Assembly (NCBI RefSeq): GCF_026309355.1 | Contig: NZ_JAPJZK010000001.1 | Coordinates: 4,422,501-4,486,500, forward strand | Direction of reading: 5' to 3' | Length of the DNA: 64,000 bases | DNA from: Spartinivicinus marinus | GTDB taxonomy: Bacteria; Pseudomonadota; Gammaproteobacteria; Pseudomonadales; Zooshikellaceae | Shown: one piece after another, positions 18,061 to 27,757 of the stretch | Layout of the letters: every line of letters starts with the position of its first letter | Position numbering within the stretch: the stretch's first letter is position 1 | The notes under the pieces: model-generated | Seen by the model: only the letters and a program-made list of their open reading frames with translations | Database searches by the model: none | What the model was told of the DNA's origin: nothing | Program-made: the position numbers and the translations under genes

Positions 18061-18477
18061 ATGGTAAAGCAAGCATTCTCTCTCTGGAACCGTTCTGGTA
18101 TTCGTTACCGTACAGCTGTTTTATTTTTTCTTTTAACAACTACTGGTGTATTACTGGCTGGCTGTGCTTCACACCGAATTAACCAAGAGCTAGATTTTGC
18201 ATATCAGCACTATGATAATGGTAATTGTGTTGGCGCTTTGCACTCTCTCAGTCGGGTTGATCGAATGATTCGCTCGCAGCCTCGGCGTTTTTTACAACCA
18301 GAAGTATCAATGTTACGAGGCCTGTGTTTAGAACGACAAGGCCTGTATATGGACGCAATCGAAACTTACCGCTTCATTCAGCAGACATACCCTCAATCTG
18401 AATATGCCTATCGTGCCAAAGCCAGAATCAGAGTATTAACGGGTGGCAAAGTGGGTAGAAGCCCTTATGCTAAGTGA
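18061..18477 (+). CDS. Small lipoprotein with TPR-like repeats
   Basis: A 138-residue precursor with a lipobox (LLAGC) after a hydrophobic stretch. The mature part is helical with a TPR-type pattern: LDFAYQHYDNGNCVGALHSL, then LRGLCLERQGLYMDAIETYR and YPQSEYAYRAKARI. Such tetratricopeptide lipoproteins assist outer-membrane or secretion assemblies. The ATG at 18061 has AGGG before it and is preferred to a TTG at 18043. It stands about 230 bases after the OmpA gene and might be envelope-related with it. Confidence 0.72.
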   Translation: MVKQAFSLWNRSGIRYRTAVLFFLLTTTGVLLAGCASHRINQELDFAYQHYDNGNCVGALHSLSRVDRMIRSQPRRFLQPEVSMLRGLCLERQGLYMDAIETYRFIQQTYPQSEYAYRAKARIRVLTGGKVGRSPYAK

Positions 18478-18662
18478 CATTTTAATGTCCGTTTGTTAAC
18501 ACTCGCCTTTTAACTTTTATTACTTACGACTACACTTTTACTAAGATTGTGCAATTCGCAAGCTACAGGATGGCATGTGATTTGTTTGTAGTGGTGATAT
18601 ATCTACTGAGCTTGTTCATACAGGGAGGTGCAACTGATAACGAAATTACTAGTTTACTAACA

Positions 18663-19016
18663 ATGGCAAATCATAGCTTTACTCATGAAAAACGTCTAAT
18701 TCCTCGCCACCATCTGACTGAATACCTGACTGTTTATAATGGTTATACCGATAGGGCGATGGGCTTTATTGGTAACATATCCACACAGGGACTGATGCTG
18801 ATTAGTGAGCTTCCCATTATGACAGGTGCTGAGTATCAGCTACTGATTAAATTACCTAACAACGCTGGAGTGATAGATTTTATTGCAGTCTGCTTATGGT
18901 GTAAGGCGGATGTAGATCAGCGCTACTTTGACTCAGGATTTGAAATTATCCACACTCATCGGGGGATTGAAGATATTGTTGAGTCACTAAAACACTACTT
19001 TAGCTTTAAAGATTAA
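18663..19016 (+). CDS. PilZ-domain protein (c-di-GMP receptor candidate)
   Basis: The 117-residue core is a single PilZ domain. The c-di-GMP-binding signatures are KRLIPRH (RxxxR) near the start and GNISTQGLML (the [D/N]xSxxG motif). It therefore probably acts as a cytoplasmic effector for motility or attachment. The start is uncertain: the ATG at 18663 gives the normal family length but lacks a good ribosome-binding site, while the frame is open back to a GTG at 18549, which would add a hydrophobic stretch (VVVIYLLSLFI). Confidence 0.8.
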   Translation: MANHSFTHEKRLIPRHHLTEYLTVYNGYTDRAMGFIGNISTQGLMLISELPIMTGAEYQLLIKLPNNAGVIDFIAVCLWCKADVDQRYFDSGFEIIHTHRGIEDIVESLKHYFSFKD

Positions 19017-19141
19017 CGTTAAGGACCGACTTTAGTTTAAGAGCTAGCTTTATTTAACGATTTATTTAGTTTTGCAGGCTAACCCCGTAGAATACCCTTA
19101 TGTAATTCACATTGAGTGGTATTTGATAGTTATCTTCCCTT

Positions 19142-19759
19142 ATGTCTGAACAGTCGGAATCAACCTATGCAATTCCTGCCGAATCGATTGCAGTTGAACA
19201 TGAAGTTAAGCGCAGCCGGTTTATCGCTTTAGTTGAGCGTATTCAAGATCGCCAACAGGCACTAGCAGCGATAGAGCAAATAAAAATACGTTATCCAGAT
19301 GCTCGACACCATTGTTGGGCTTATGTTGCAGGTCCACCTGAAGGTGCAACCAGTATTGCTTTTAATGATGATGGCGAGCCACAAGGTACAGCGGGTAAGC
19401 CCATTCTTAATGTAGTACAACATCATAAAGTGGGTGAAGTACTTGTAGTGGTGGTGCGTTATTTTGGTGGAGTCAAGCTCGGTGCGGGTGGTTTGGTTCG
19501 AGCTTATTCAGGAGTAACCCAAGCTGCACTTGAAAAGTTACCAACTATATTAAAAGTGCCGTGTATTACTGCAACCGTTAGTTGTCAGTACTCCTTTGAA
19601 CCCATTTTAAAAAGCTTATTACCTGAATATCAGGGAACTATTATCGACTGTCAATATACCGACCATGTGGAGATGGCCATTCAACTGCCGCTGGAAAACA
19701 AACAGTTGATGACAGCAGCCATCACTAATAAAAGTAAAGGGCAAGCTAAAATCACCTAG
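19142..19759 (+). CDS. yigZ: YigZ/IMPACT-family protein
   Basis: A 205-residue cytoplasmic protein with the two-domain YigZ architecture. The N-terminal UPF0029 domain has the conserved KRSRFIA, DARHHCWAYVAG, FNDDGEPQGTAGKPIL and VVVRYFGGVKLGAGGLVRAY motifs. The short C-terminal DUF1949 domain follows from about residue 140. The family is related to the eukaryotic translation regulator IMPACT; its bacterial role is not settled. The gene is 31 bases upstream of sbcB on the same strand. Confidence 0.93.
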   Translation: MSEQSESTYAIPAESIAVEHEVKRSRFIALVERIQDRQQALAAIEQIKIRYPDARHHCWAYVAGPPEGATSIAFNDDGEPQGTAGKPILNVVQHHKVGEVLVVVVRYFGGVKLGAGGLVRAYSGVTQAALEKLPTILKVPCITATVSCQYSFEPILKSLLPEYQGTIIDCQYTDHVEMAIQLPLENKQLMTAAITNKSKGQAKIT

Positions 19760-19790
19760 CCTGTTCATCACGAGAAATAACGAGTAACCA

Positions 19791-21236
19791 ATGCCACAAG
19801 CCCCAACGTTATATTGGTATGATTTTGAAACCTTTGGCGCTGACCCAGCCAAAGACTGGCCTGCACAGTTTGCGGGTATTCGAACTGATCAAGACTTCAA
19901 TGAAATAGGCTCTCCTGATAGCTTTTACTGTCGACTACCTGATGATCAGTTGCCAAATCCAGAGGCTTGCTTAATTACAGGTATTACTCCACAAACTACT
20001 TATCAACATGGGATAACTGAAGCGGCGTTTGCAGATAGAATTTATCAGCAGTTTAGTCAGGCACACACCTGTGTATTAGGTTACAACAGTATTCGATTTG
20101 ATGATGAAGTGACCCGTCACCTGTTGTATCGTAATTTTTTTGATCCCTATGCCAGAGAGTGGAAAAACGGTAATAGTCGTTGGGACTTGTTGGATGTAGT
20201 ACGCGCAGCTTATGCATTGAGGCCAGAAGGCATCGAGTGGCCCATTAATGAAGAAGGTTTGCCAAGTTTTAAGTTGGAGCTATTAACCCAAGCCAATGGG
20301 ATTGCTCATACTCAGGCTCATGATGCTTTATCAGATGTCAGAGCTACGATTGCCCTGGCGAAGCTGTTACGGGAAAAACAGCCTAAGTTATTTAATTTTA
20401 TGCTAAGCATTCGCCATAAAAAGCAGGTGTTAAAATATCTCTCAACAGGACAGCCAGTTGTACATATTTCAGGGATGTTTTCTGCTAATCGTGGTTGTAT
20501 GGCCGTGGTCATGCCTCTCGCTGAGCATCCAACTAATAATAATGGTCGTATTGTCTATGATTTAAGCGTAGATCCTACTCCCTTGTTAACCTTATCTGTG
20601 GAAGAAATTCGCGAACGTTTATTTACCCCTGCTAGTAAATTGTCGACAGGGGTAGAGCGGATTCCCCTTAAAACGATTCATATTAATAAATGCCCGATTA
20701 TTGCTCCACTAAATGTGTTGCAGCCAGCTGACCAGGAACGTTGGCAAATCGATTTAAACAGTTATAAACAACATCATCGAGTATTAGTAGAAGCACCAGG
20801 ATTAGGAGATAAAGTAGCAGAAGTATTTAATCAGCTGCCTGAGACCCAAACAGATAACCCAGACTTAATGCTTTATAGTGGTGGCTTCTTTAGCCCTTAT
20901 GATCGTAGCCAAATGAATCGCTTAAAAACGTTGCCGCCTAGTCAGCTAGCGGATATGGTGGGGCAGTTTCAAGATAGTCGGCTGGATACCATGTTATTTC
21001 GCTATCGGGCTCGCAACTACCCTGAAACACTGACTGCGTCAGAAGATCAACGCTGGCAAAGTTGGTGTCAAGCCCGGTTACTGAATAAAGGTGCAGGAGG
21101 CAGTATTTGTTTATCAGAACTGCAAGCATTAATCAGGGCTCTCTTGTCTACCAAGCAAACCCCTCATGAGCAGACTATTCTAAGGCAGTTACAGCAATTT
21201 GCAGATGAAAAGCAAGCAGCTCTGCAACTCCCTTAA
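19791..21236 (+). CDS. sbcB: Exodeoxyribonuclease I
   Basis: A 481-residue 3'-5' single-strand DNA exonuclease used in mismatch repair and recombination. The DEDDh motifs are seen as YDFETFG (Asp11, Glu13), NSIRFDDEV and HDALSDVRATIALA. Length agrees with E. coli ExoI, including the SH3-like and C-terminal helical domains with LMLYSGGFFSPYDR and RYRARNYPETL. It may be co-transcribed with yigZ. Confidence 0.96.
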   Translation: MPQAPTLYWYDFETFGADPAKDWPAQFAGIRTDQDFNEIGSPDSFYCRLPDDQLPNPEACLITGITPQTTYQHGITEAAFADRIYQQFSQAHTCVLGYNSIRFDDEVTRHLLYRNFFDPYAREWKNGNSRWDLLDVVRAAYALRPEGIEWPINEEGLPSFKLELLTQANGIAHTQAHDALSDVRATIALAKLLREKQPKLFNFMLSIRHKKQVLKYLSTGQPVVHISGMFSANRGCMAVVMPLAEHPTNNNGRIVYDLSVDPTPLLTLSVEEIRERLFTPASKLSTGVERIPLKTIHINKCPIIAPLNVLQPADQERWQIDLNSYKQHHRVLVEAPGLGDKVAEVFNQLPETQTDNPDLMLYSGGFFSPYDRSQMNRLKTLPPSQLADMVGQFQDSRLDTMLFRYRARNYPETLTASEDQRWQSWCQARLLNKGAGGSICLSELQALIRALLSTKQTPHEQTILRQLQQFADEKQAALQLP

Positions 21237-21357
21237 AGTGTTTAAATGCTAATTGCTTAACCAATAGGTCAGGTAATATAATTCGTTTCCTTTTGGTTAT
21301 AGTTGGATTGTAATCTGTACGAGGCAGTAATCACTGTCCGTTAGAAATGAGGCAAAT

Positions 21358-22212
21358 ATGTCACGTAGTTACCGGTTGGTTATAGGTTGTCCTGATAGGG
21401 TAGGAATTGTTGCCAAAGTCAGTAATTTTTTAGCTACTTATAATGGCTCAATTACTGAAGCCAATCATCACTCAGACACAGACTCCAATTGGTTTTTTAT
21501 GCGCCATGAAATCTGTGCAGACTCTTTGCCGTTTGACCTTGAAGGGTTAAAAACAGCATTTGCACCCATTGCCAATGAGTTTAATATGCAATGGCAAATT
21601 ACCGACTCAGAAGCCCCTAAAAAAGTTATTTTGATGGCCAGTAAGCAGGCGCATTGCCTGGTTGACTTATTGCACCGTTGGCACAGTGGTGATCTGCACT
21701 GTGAAATACCTTGTGTTATTTCTAACCATAATGATTTACGCAGTATTGTTGAGTGGCATGGCATTCCTTTTTTCCATGTGCCAGTTGATAAGGATAATAA
21801 AGCTAAATCTTTTGCTCGGGTTATGGAGCTAATTACAGAACATGAAGCTGATACTATTGTATTAGCTCGTTATATGCAGATTTTACCGCCCGAAGTGTGT
21901 AAGCAATATGCTGGTAAAATCATTAATATTCACCATAGCTTTTTACCCTCTTTTATTGGTGCAAAGCCCTATCATCAAGCTCATCAACGAGGGGTGAAGT
22001 TAATAGGTGCTACTTGCCATTATGTCACAGAGGAATTAGATGCTGGGCCTATTATTGAGCAAGATATAGTACGAATTAGCCATCGAGATACAGTCGCGGA
22101 CATGGTGAGATTAGGAAAAGACTGTGAAAAAACGGCGCTTGCTCATGGTTTACGGTATCATTTAGAAGACCGTGTTATCATTCATGACAATAAAACTGTA
22201 GTTTTTGTTTAA
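21358..22212 (+). CDS. purU: Formyltetrahydrofolate deformylase
   Basis: A 284-residue enzyme hydrolysing 10-formyl-THF to THF and formate, which balances one-carbon pools and supplies formate to PurT. An N-terminal ACT domain (about 1-85, YRLVIGCPDRVGIVAKVSNF) is followed by a formyltransferase-type catalytic domain with NIHHSFLPSFIGAKPYHQA, CHYVTEELDAGPII and the catalytic His and Asp in place. Length matches the family. Confidence 0.96.
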   Translation: MSRSYRLVIGCPDRVGIVAKVSNFLATYNGSITEANHHSDTDSNWFFMRHEICADSLPFDLEGLKTAFAPIANEFNMQWQITDSEAPKKVILMASKQAHCLVDLLHRWHSGDLHCEIPCVISNHNDLRSIVEWHGIPFFHVPVDKDNKAKSFARVMELITEHEADTIVLARYMQILPPEVCKQYAGKIINIHHSFLPSFIGAKPYHQAHQRGVKLIGATCHYVTEELDAGPIIEQDIVRISHRDTVADMVRLGKDCEKTALAHGLRYHLEDRVIIHDNKTVVFV

Positions 22213-22335
22213 AAGCAGTTGTCTGAACTGAAAGCCTCGAGTGTTCCATGCGCAAAATAAGGTAACAATTTTATGCATGAGCCACTCGCTCTTTTTTCGA
22301 CTAAAATGTAAGAAAAAGGGTAGAGGCATAAAAAC

Positions 22336-23127
22336 TTGAATAAACTCATTGAATACCTTTGTGTATTTGTTTGTCTTAGTCTCTCAGCTGATTTATTGGC
22401 TACAGCTAGCAAATCAGCAAAAACAATAATAGTCTCAGGCTTGCCTGACTACTTTCCATTTTCATTTGAAGAAAATGGTGAGCTGAAGGGCGTATTCATT
22501 GATCTCTCAAAAGATATTTTTGCAAAACTAAAAATACCAGTAGAATATCGTATATTTCCCTGGAAAAGGGTATTGAATAATGCAAAACATGGCCGTATTG
22601 ATATGATCGCAGGGCTTTACAGGAGCCAAGTAAGAGAAACTTACTTAGATTACTCAATAGCTATTATCCCTGACCCAACAGCCATTTTCATGAGAAAAGG
22701 TAATGAATTTGAATATGAAAGCTGGGATGATTTAAAAGGAAAAAATGGGGTGACTGGTTTAGGTTATGTGCTGGGAGATAAATTCAGTCGATATGAAAAG
22801 CAATATCTAAATCTATATCGAGTGGAAGGATCGAAAAGAGCATTTACTCTATTAGCTGATAATAAAAGACAATTTGATTATACGATAAATGGATTTTATC
22901 ATAGCTTGCAGCTATTAACTCAATTGGGGCTTTCAGATAAAATCACTTATTCACCTCATTTTGTTACGAATCCATCACTTTATTTCGGATTCTCCAAAAA
23001 AAAGCTACTGGGTGATTTATCTGAAAAAGTAAATATATTGATAATTAAATACCAGAAAAATAGACTAATTAGACAATATATTAACAAGTATGTCGAATCG
23101 TTACAGATTCAAAAAGCTGAGATGTAG
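22336..23127 (+). CDS. Periplasmic solute-binding-like protein (SBP_bac_3 type)
   Basis: A 263-residue precursor with a signal peptide (about residues 1-24, LLATASKSA), starting at a TTG preceded by AGAGG. The mature part begins IIVSGLPDYFPFSFEENGELKGVFIDLSKDIF and includes YRIFPWKRVLNNAKHGRIDMIAGLYR, the typical ligand-binding opening of family-3 SBPs. No transporter genes adjoin it. It resembles the proteins at 600-1346 and 35143-35919. The ligand is unknown, probably an amino-acid-like solute. Confidence 0.8.
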   Translation: MNKLIEYLCVFVCLSLSADLLATASKSAKTIIVSGLPDYFPFSFEENGELKGVFIDLSKDIFAKLKIPVEYRIFPWKRVLNNAKHGRIDMIAGLYRSQVRETYLDYSIAIIPDPTAIFMRKGNEFEYESWDDLKGKNGVTGLGYVLGDKFSRYEKQYLNLYRVEGSKRAFTLLADNKRQFDYTINGFYHSLQLLTQLGLSDKITYSPHFVTNPSLYFGFSKKKLLGDLSEKVNILIIKYQKNRLIRQYINKYVESLQIQKAEM

Positions 23128-23199
23128 CCTAAAGGGCACCTTCAATGATAGCAAACAATGAAGGAGTCCCTAATGAAAGGTCTTCATATGTAAAAACTA

Positions 23200-23733
23200 C
23201 TATGGGTTTATATGGTGTTGAAAAAATATACTATCTTCAGAATTGTTTTGCAGTAAGCAAGTGAAGCCATTTTTTTCGAGTACACGTTTTGATGCAATAT
23301 TGTCTTTATCAATACCAGCAGTCAATAATGAAATATTGTTGTGTCTGCACCACACAATAAACCCTTCAATGAGTTCGCTTGCAAACCCTTTGCCCCAGGC
23401 AGGCTCTTCTAATATATAACCAATTCTCAATGCCGTTTCGTTACTATTATCTTCATCTTTAGTCAGAATAAACAGCCCAATAGGTATATTTGTCTGTTTT
23501 TCAATAATCAATAAAGTTACTCCCTCGCTATCTCTGGCTTTAATCCAATTTTTTGCATGCTCATCCGTATGGATATTTTGCCAGTCTGCAGGAAGTGAAT
23601 GTGTGACAGCAGGAGTCAAAATTTTTTGAACTGTGTCTGTTAAGTTAAATTGTGGGGGCACATTCTTATCAATGGCGTGCCATTCGGTGATTAATAATCG
23701 AGAGGTTTCAAAATGATGCTTAGTTATAGTCAC
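23200..23733 (-). CDS. RimJ/RimL-type GNAT acetyltransferase
   Basis: A 177-residue GNAT. LRIGYILEEPAWGKGFASELIEGFIVWC carries the acetyl-CoA loop and helix, and SKRVLEKNGFTCL is the Rim-type C-terminal motif. The start is a GTG with AAGAGA before it. It could acetylate a protein N-terminus or a small amine, but the substrate cannot be deduced. A GTTACAT palindrome lies about 195 bases upstream. Confidence 0.85.
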   Translation of the reverse strand: MTITKHHFETSRLLITEWHAIDKNVPPQFNLTDTVQKILTPAVTHSLPADWQNIHTDEHAKNWIKARDSEGVTLLIIEKQTNIPIGLFILTKDEDNSNETALRIGYILEEPAWGKGFASELIEGFIVWCRHNNISLLTAGIDKDNIASKRVLEKNGFTCLLQNNSEDSIFFQHHINP

Positions 23734-24257
23734 TTTTGTCTCTTGTAATAATTAAACTTAACAGTTGAGGTATAACTTATTAAGCTAGCCTATATCGAGT
23801 ACCAACCAATGAAGAATGAAATAACTAACTAAAAAATCAGTGAATATTATAACGCTCAGTACTAAACTATAAGAAAGCAACGTTTTGATTAACTTCATGG
23901 TTGATTGCCTCTTTGTCATAAAAATATGTTACATCAATGTAACTGTCAAGTTCAACGCCTGAAAATAAAATATGTATAAATACTTACTTTGTAATCATGA
24001 GTAATTTTATTTGCTACTCCGCTAAGCAAAACACTTCGAAACAACTAAACATCTTAAATATCTGTAATACAGGCATCAGGGTAAGCATAAGCTTGCTATG
24101 TTCTTGCTTGAACAGGTAATCTTAGCAGTGTAATGTGCTGATCCACTGACTAAGCACAAGACCGCGTTTAAATAGTTCTGTGTTTTAGCAGTTTAATGGT
24201 GCTAAAAAGATTAGACATCCTAAAAACTAAACAACTTTTGTCACAGAGCCAACAAAC
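23734..24257. other. Intergenic between divergent GNAT and MATE genes
   Basis: Both promoters should be here. The only strong signal is the 16-bp palindrome at 23928. No open frame, tRNA or repeat was recognised. Confidence 0.4.
23928..23943. promoter_or_regulatory. Palindromic site GTTACATCAATGTAAC
   Basis: A perfect 7-2-7 inverted repeat in the spacer between divergent genes. The same arms occur at 27965 and 28480, and the outer GTTAC-N6-GTAAC at 32019 and 49188. It is most likely a dimeric transcription-factor operator; the factor is not known. Confidence 0.6.
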
Positions 24258-25694
24258 ATGAATAGCCCTAGATTTGTAACCGGTCCCCTCATGCCGCATA
24301 TATTGGCAATGAGTTTTACAAGTGCTGCGGGTATTACCGCACTGTTTTTGGTGGATCTGTTGGACATGTTCTTTCTCAGTATGCTAGGTACTACTGAGTT
24401 GGCTGCTGCGGTGGGGTATGCAGGTACGGTTGCATTTTTCACTACGTCTTTTGGTATTGGTCTTTCCATATCATCTGTTGCTCTCATATCAAAGGCAATA
24501 GGAGCAAATGAGCGTGCTAAAGCTGAGCGTCTGATGGTGCATGTGTGTGCGACTGCATTGATTTTTTCGAGTTTGGTCGCTGGTATTGTCTGGATTTATA
24601 TTCCTGATTTGTTGTCGCTACTCGGCGCTCAGGGCAAAACCCTTGCGCTTGCTGTCAGTTATTTAAATATTTTAATTCCCTCATTACCATTTTTGAGTCT
24701 TGCCATGTGCCTTGGTGCAGGCCTTCGTGCTGTTGGTGATGGCAAACGGGCGATGTACTCCACCATTACAGGTGGATTGGTTAATGCGGTACTAGACCCT
24801 ATTTTTATCTTTAGTTTAGGCCTTGGTGTAGAGGGAGCAGCCATTGCCTCTGTTTTTGCCCGAATTACCATGTTGGTTATCGCTTGCTGGACTATTGTAA
24901 AACACCACAAGTTGTACACACGCTTTCACCCCAAACGTTACATACAAGATTTACGTAGCATTAATGGGATTGCTATTCCCGCGATTCTCACCAATATTGC
25001 GACCCCTACTAGTAATGCTTTTGTGACTAAGGCAATGGCAGCATTTAGTGATGATGTTGTGGCTGGTTATGCCGTTATCGGGCGACTGATACCGGTTTTA
25101 TTTGGAGTGATTTTTGCGCTTTCAGGTGCAGTGGCGCCCATTGTTGGCCAAAACTATGGTGCAGGCCAGCTGGATCGTGTCAAAGAAAGCCTTAATAAAG
25201 CCATCCTATTTTGTATTGGTTATATTAGCGTGGTCAGTCTATTGTTTTTTCTGGTAAACAATCATGTGATTGCTGCTTTTACCTTAACGGATGAAGCAGG
25301 GAAATTAGTACGATTTTTTAGTCATTTTGTGGCTATTACCTTTATTTTTAATGGTATTTTATTTGTAGCAAATGCTTCGTTTAATAATCTGGGCAAGCCG
25401 ACTTTTTCTACAATGATGAGCTGGGGTAAAGCCTCTCTCGGCACTGTGCCGTTTATTTGGTTAGGTGCAGAGCTCTATGGTGCAGAAGGAGTATTACTTG
25501 GCCAGGCGATTGGTGGCATGTTCTTTTCATTGATTGGCATTTACTTAGCCTATCGTTTGGTGGGCCAGAAACAACTGGCCTGTACCCCAAAGCCACAACC
25601 ACCTGTAATGGATACCGATTTAAGCTCAGAACTTAATCCCTTATCATCAAGCTGTGCCCAAATAAATCAGTTAACTGAAAAGCCAGATAGCTAA
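24258..25694 (+). CDS. MATE-family multidrug/metabolite efflux protein
   Basis: A 478-residue inner-membrane exporter with about twelve transmembrane helices in two six-helix halves. Characteristic pieces are VDLLDMFFLSMLGTTELAAAVGYA in helix 1-2 and SGAVAPIVGQNYGAGQLDRVK in the second half. It exports cationic drugs or metabolites using Na+ or H+. The C-terminal tail is Pro/Ser-rich and variable. It is monocistronic, with a palindromic operator candidate about 315 bases upstream. Confidence 0.92.
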   Translation: MNSPRFVTGPLMPHILAMSFTSAAGITALFLVDLLDMFFLSMLGTTELAAAVGYAGTVAFFTTSFGIGLSISSVALISKAIGANERAKAERLMVHVCATALIFSSLVAGIVWIYIPDLLSLLGAQGKTLALAVSYLNILIPSLPFLSLAMCLGAGLRAVGDGKRAMYSTITGGLVNAVLDPIFIFSLGLGVEGAAIASVFARITMLVIACWTIVKHHKLYTRFHPKRYIQDLRSINGIAIPAILTNIATPTSNAFVTKAMAAFSDDVVAGYAVIGRLIPVLFGVIFALSGAVAPIVGQNYGAGQLDRVKESLNKAILFCIGYISVVSLLFFLVNNHVIAAFTLTDEAGKLVRFFSHFVAITFIFNGILFVANASFNNLGKPTFSTMMSWGKASLGTVPFIWLGAELYGAEGVLLGQAIGGMFFSLIGIYLAYRLVGQKQLACTPKPQPPVMDTDLSSELNPLSSSCAQINQLTEKPDS

Positions 25695-25761
25695 GAAGTC
25701 TGTCTCCCCAGTACGAAGGGTAAAATAGATTTTGATTAAGTATTTTGTGTGATTTGTTGTG

Positions 25762-26292
25762 CTAAACGTTAGTTTCAAATGAAATTAAGCTATTGTTTTC
25801 ACACCAATCATTAGATCTAATATAATGAGTCAAATCCTTAACCTGACTAACCCATTCTCGTTTGAGGTAAGGCAGTGTTACCTGAATACCATTGTGGGTT
25901 AAGTCATGAAATGATGTGAACATTTTTCTATATTTATTATCAATGATTGGTATTTTTTTATGCTCAAGGCAAAAATATAGAAACGTGTTCCATTGGTCAT
26001 AACAAGAAAAAATAGCTTGTTCTCCTGGAACATCTACTTCAATTAAACAAATACCTTGAGAAAATTCATGTTCAGATAAAAGGTCATAAAGTATTGAGAA
26101 GGTTGGTTGGTAAGCCCACAACCAAATTGGAGTTGAATTTTGTATATTGATATTTCTTTCTTGCATTCTTTCGCTCATCCAGCGATAAGCGATTAACCAA
26201 TTATCATCTACATGCTTAGGGTCGGCATAGTAGATATTATTATACTCTAAGTGTTCGGCAACTTTAGTATGTTGAAATGTCCACAGTTTCAT
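25762..26292 (-). CDS. DUF3841-like protein
   Basis: A 176-residue cytoplasmic protein beginning MKLWTFQHTKVAEHLEYNN with AYRWMSERMQERN near residue 35. This matches the opening of DUF3841 proteins (a Trp-Met motif after a short strand), and later ICLIEVDVPGEQ fits too. The function of the family is unknown. It is the third gene of a minus-strand series (SUMF1-like, CarG-like, this) with gaps of only a few to about 15 bases, so probably one operon. The call rests on recalled family pattern. Confidence 0.6.
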   Translation of the reverse strand: MKLWTFQHTKVAEHLEYNNIYYADPKHVDDNWLIAYRWMSERMQERNINIQNSTPIWLWAYQPTFSILYDLLSEHEFSQGICLIEVDVPGEQAIFSCYDQWNTFLYFCLEHKKIPIIDNKYRKMFTSFHDLTHNGIQVTLPYLKREWVSQVKDLTHYIRSNDWCENNSLISFETNV

Positions 26293-26306
26293 TATTAGTA
26301 ACTTAC

Positions 26307-26819
26307 TTATTTCACTTCATTAAATGCAGATTCAACAGACTCATACTGTTGTTTGGTTTGGCTGGATTTAAATTCAACCCAACGAAAAGGGATTTGACCA
26401 GGCCCATCGGGGCTTTTCCTTAAGTGATAGTAAGTGAGAGTAACGGGCGACTTATCAAAGTTATTCACCTGGGTTTTAGTGGCAATCACGATGATCATTT
26501 TATTCTGTATTTTAAAAACTTGTAGGTCCCTAAATAGATACCCTAAACCAGAAACTTTTTCGTCCCAAAAGGTAATATTTTGAATATTCTCTCCAATAGG
26601 AGTATGCAAAAAATGGCCTTCTTTGCTTTTAATGTAAAATGTGTAAGTGGTATCTGGGTGTGAGGTACTATTGTCGTATAAACCCTTAAATACAACATCT
26701 TGTAGACCATCATTATTGAAGTCAAGGAAGTTAGGGCCTGATTGTAGTTCAATGGGGTTATCACAATGACCAATCAAAGAATAGGTGCATAATATCGTAA
26801 TAATAAGCTTTTGAAGCAA
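26307..26819 (-). CDS. Secreted protein with one EF-hand-like/FG-GAP motif, CarG-like
   Basis: A 170-residue precursor, TTG start with AAGGA before it, and a short signal peptide (LIITILCTYSLIGHC). The mature N-terminus has NFLDFNNDGLQDVVFKGLYD, a calcium-binding-loop/FG-GAP signature, followed by YTFYIKSKEG. This layout resembles the CarG/CpmJ family linked to carbapenem self-resistance in Serratia and Erwinia, but that is a pattern resemblance only. It lies two bases after the stop of the SUMF1-like gene, implying co-transcription. Confidence 0.55.
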   Translation of the reverse strand: MLQKLIITILCTYSLIGHCDNPIELQSGPNFLDFNNDGLQDVVFKGLYDNSTSHPDTTYTFYIKSKEGHFLHTPIGENIQNITFWDEKVSGLGYLFRDLQVFKIQNKMIIVIATKTQVNNFDKSPVTLTYYHLRKSPDGPGQIPFRWVEFKSSQTKQQYESVESAFNEVK

Positions 26820-26821
26820 AA

Positions 26822-27757
26822 TTAGTTCCTTACTAACCTGAAACCAATATCATCTAATCGATAATGTCGAGAGTGTATATCACAATACGCTAAGTTAAGA
26901 CCTTTGCTATTTTTCCAGCTTTCCCCACAAAAGTAATGCATTTTGTTGAACATGCCAGCACTAATTTGATCTTCATTTAAGTAGCTGTCATAAACCCATT
27001 CTGAGATATTACCTGACATGTCATACAGACCCAGTTCATTAGGTTTTAGTTGTTTAACAATTGTTGTACCTTGTAGCTGAGAGTTTTCCTCATTCCAAGC
27101 AACCAGGCTTTGGTTATTGCTTCCTGCATGGATGGTTCCATAAGTACCTTGTTGAATAGCAGGGTATCCACCTCTGGCTGCGATATGCCACTCATTTAAA
27201 GTAGGAAGACGAAAGCCGTTAGCATTGTTCACTATAATATCTATTTTTGAGTTTTCTGCACTCCTGATTACTTTTCCTGCGCTGGTTTGATAAATTGGTT
27301 GCAAACCTAATTTTTCGCTTAAAGCATTAGCCCATACAATAGCATCTAGCCATGATATCAGTGTGACAGGGTATTGACGAGAGTTTGTTTTTTGATCAAA
27401 GCAGGAGTATTCTTTCCAGCCGTTACAACCATCAGTTAGCTGGTAACCATGCTGAGTAGCCCAGTTGTATATTGCTTGGTATAAGTCGTAGGTTACTTCA
27501 GTGCTCATTATCCAGTAAGCCTGTGGAGCAACACTTGCTGTTTTGTCGTAATTTAGTTTCCCAAACAGGTCTCCAACATAATAGCTATAGTTACGAACAA
27601 GCACTTCTTCAAATTCGATGATAGGATTGCTTGTACTAATATTCACTAATCTTTTTGCTGCTTTTGCTTCTACAAATAGATGAAGAGCCAGGAGAAGTAT
27701 AACGCAGGTAATTTTTAGCATTGTATCTTTTATATTTTGATATAGAAAACAGGTCAT
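26822..27757 (-). CDS. Secreted SUMF1/formylglycine-generating-enzyme-type protein
   Basis: A 311-residue protein with an FGE-sulfatase (SUMF1) domain: PVTLISWLDAIVWANALSEK, FRLPTLNEWHIAARGG, ELGLYDMSGNISEWVYD and IGFRLVRN are its signature blocks. A hydrophobic signal segment lies at residues 14-32; an ATG at 27721 would put it at the N-terminus. Real FGE needs two active-site cysteines near the C-terminus. Here Cys appear as HYFCGES and LAYCDIH, so catalysis is possible but unproved. Many bacterial members are non-catalytic. It heads the operon with the CarG-like and DUF3841-like genes. Confidence 0.85.
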   Translation of the reverse strand: MTCFLYQNIKDTMLKITCVILLLALHLFVEAKAAKRLVNISTSNPIIEFEEVLVRNYSYYVGDLFGKLNYDKTASVAPQAYWIMSTEVTYDLYQAIYNWATQHGYQLTDGCNGWKEYSCFDQKTNSRQYPVTLISWLDAIVWANALSEKLGLQPIYQTSAGKVIRSAENSKIDIIVNNANGFRLPTLNEWHIAARGGYPAIQQGTYGTIHAGSNNQSLVAWNEENSQLQGTTIVKQLKPNELGLYDMSGNISEWVYDSYLNEDQISAGMFNKMHYFCGESWKNSKGLNLAYCDIHSRHYRLDDIGFRLVRN

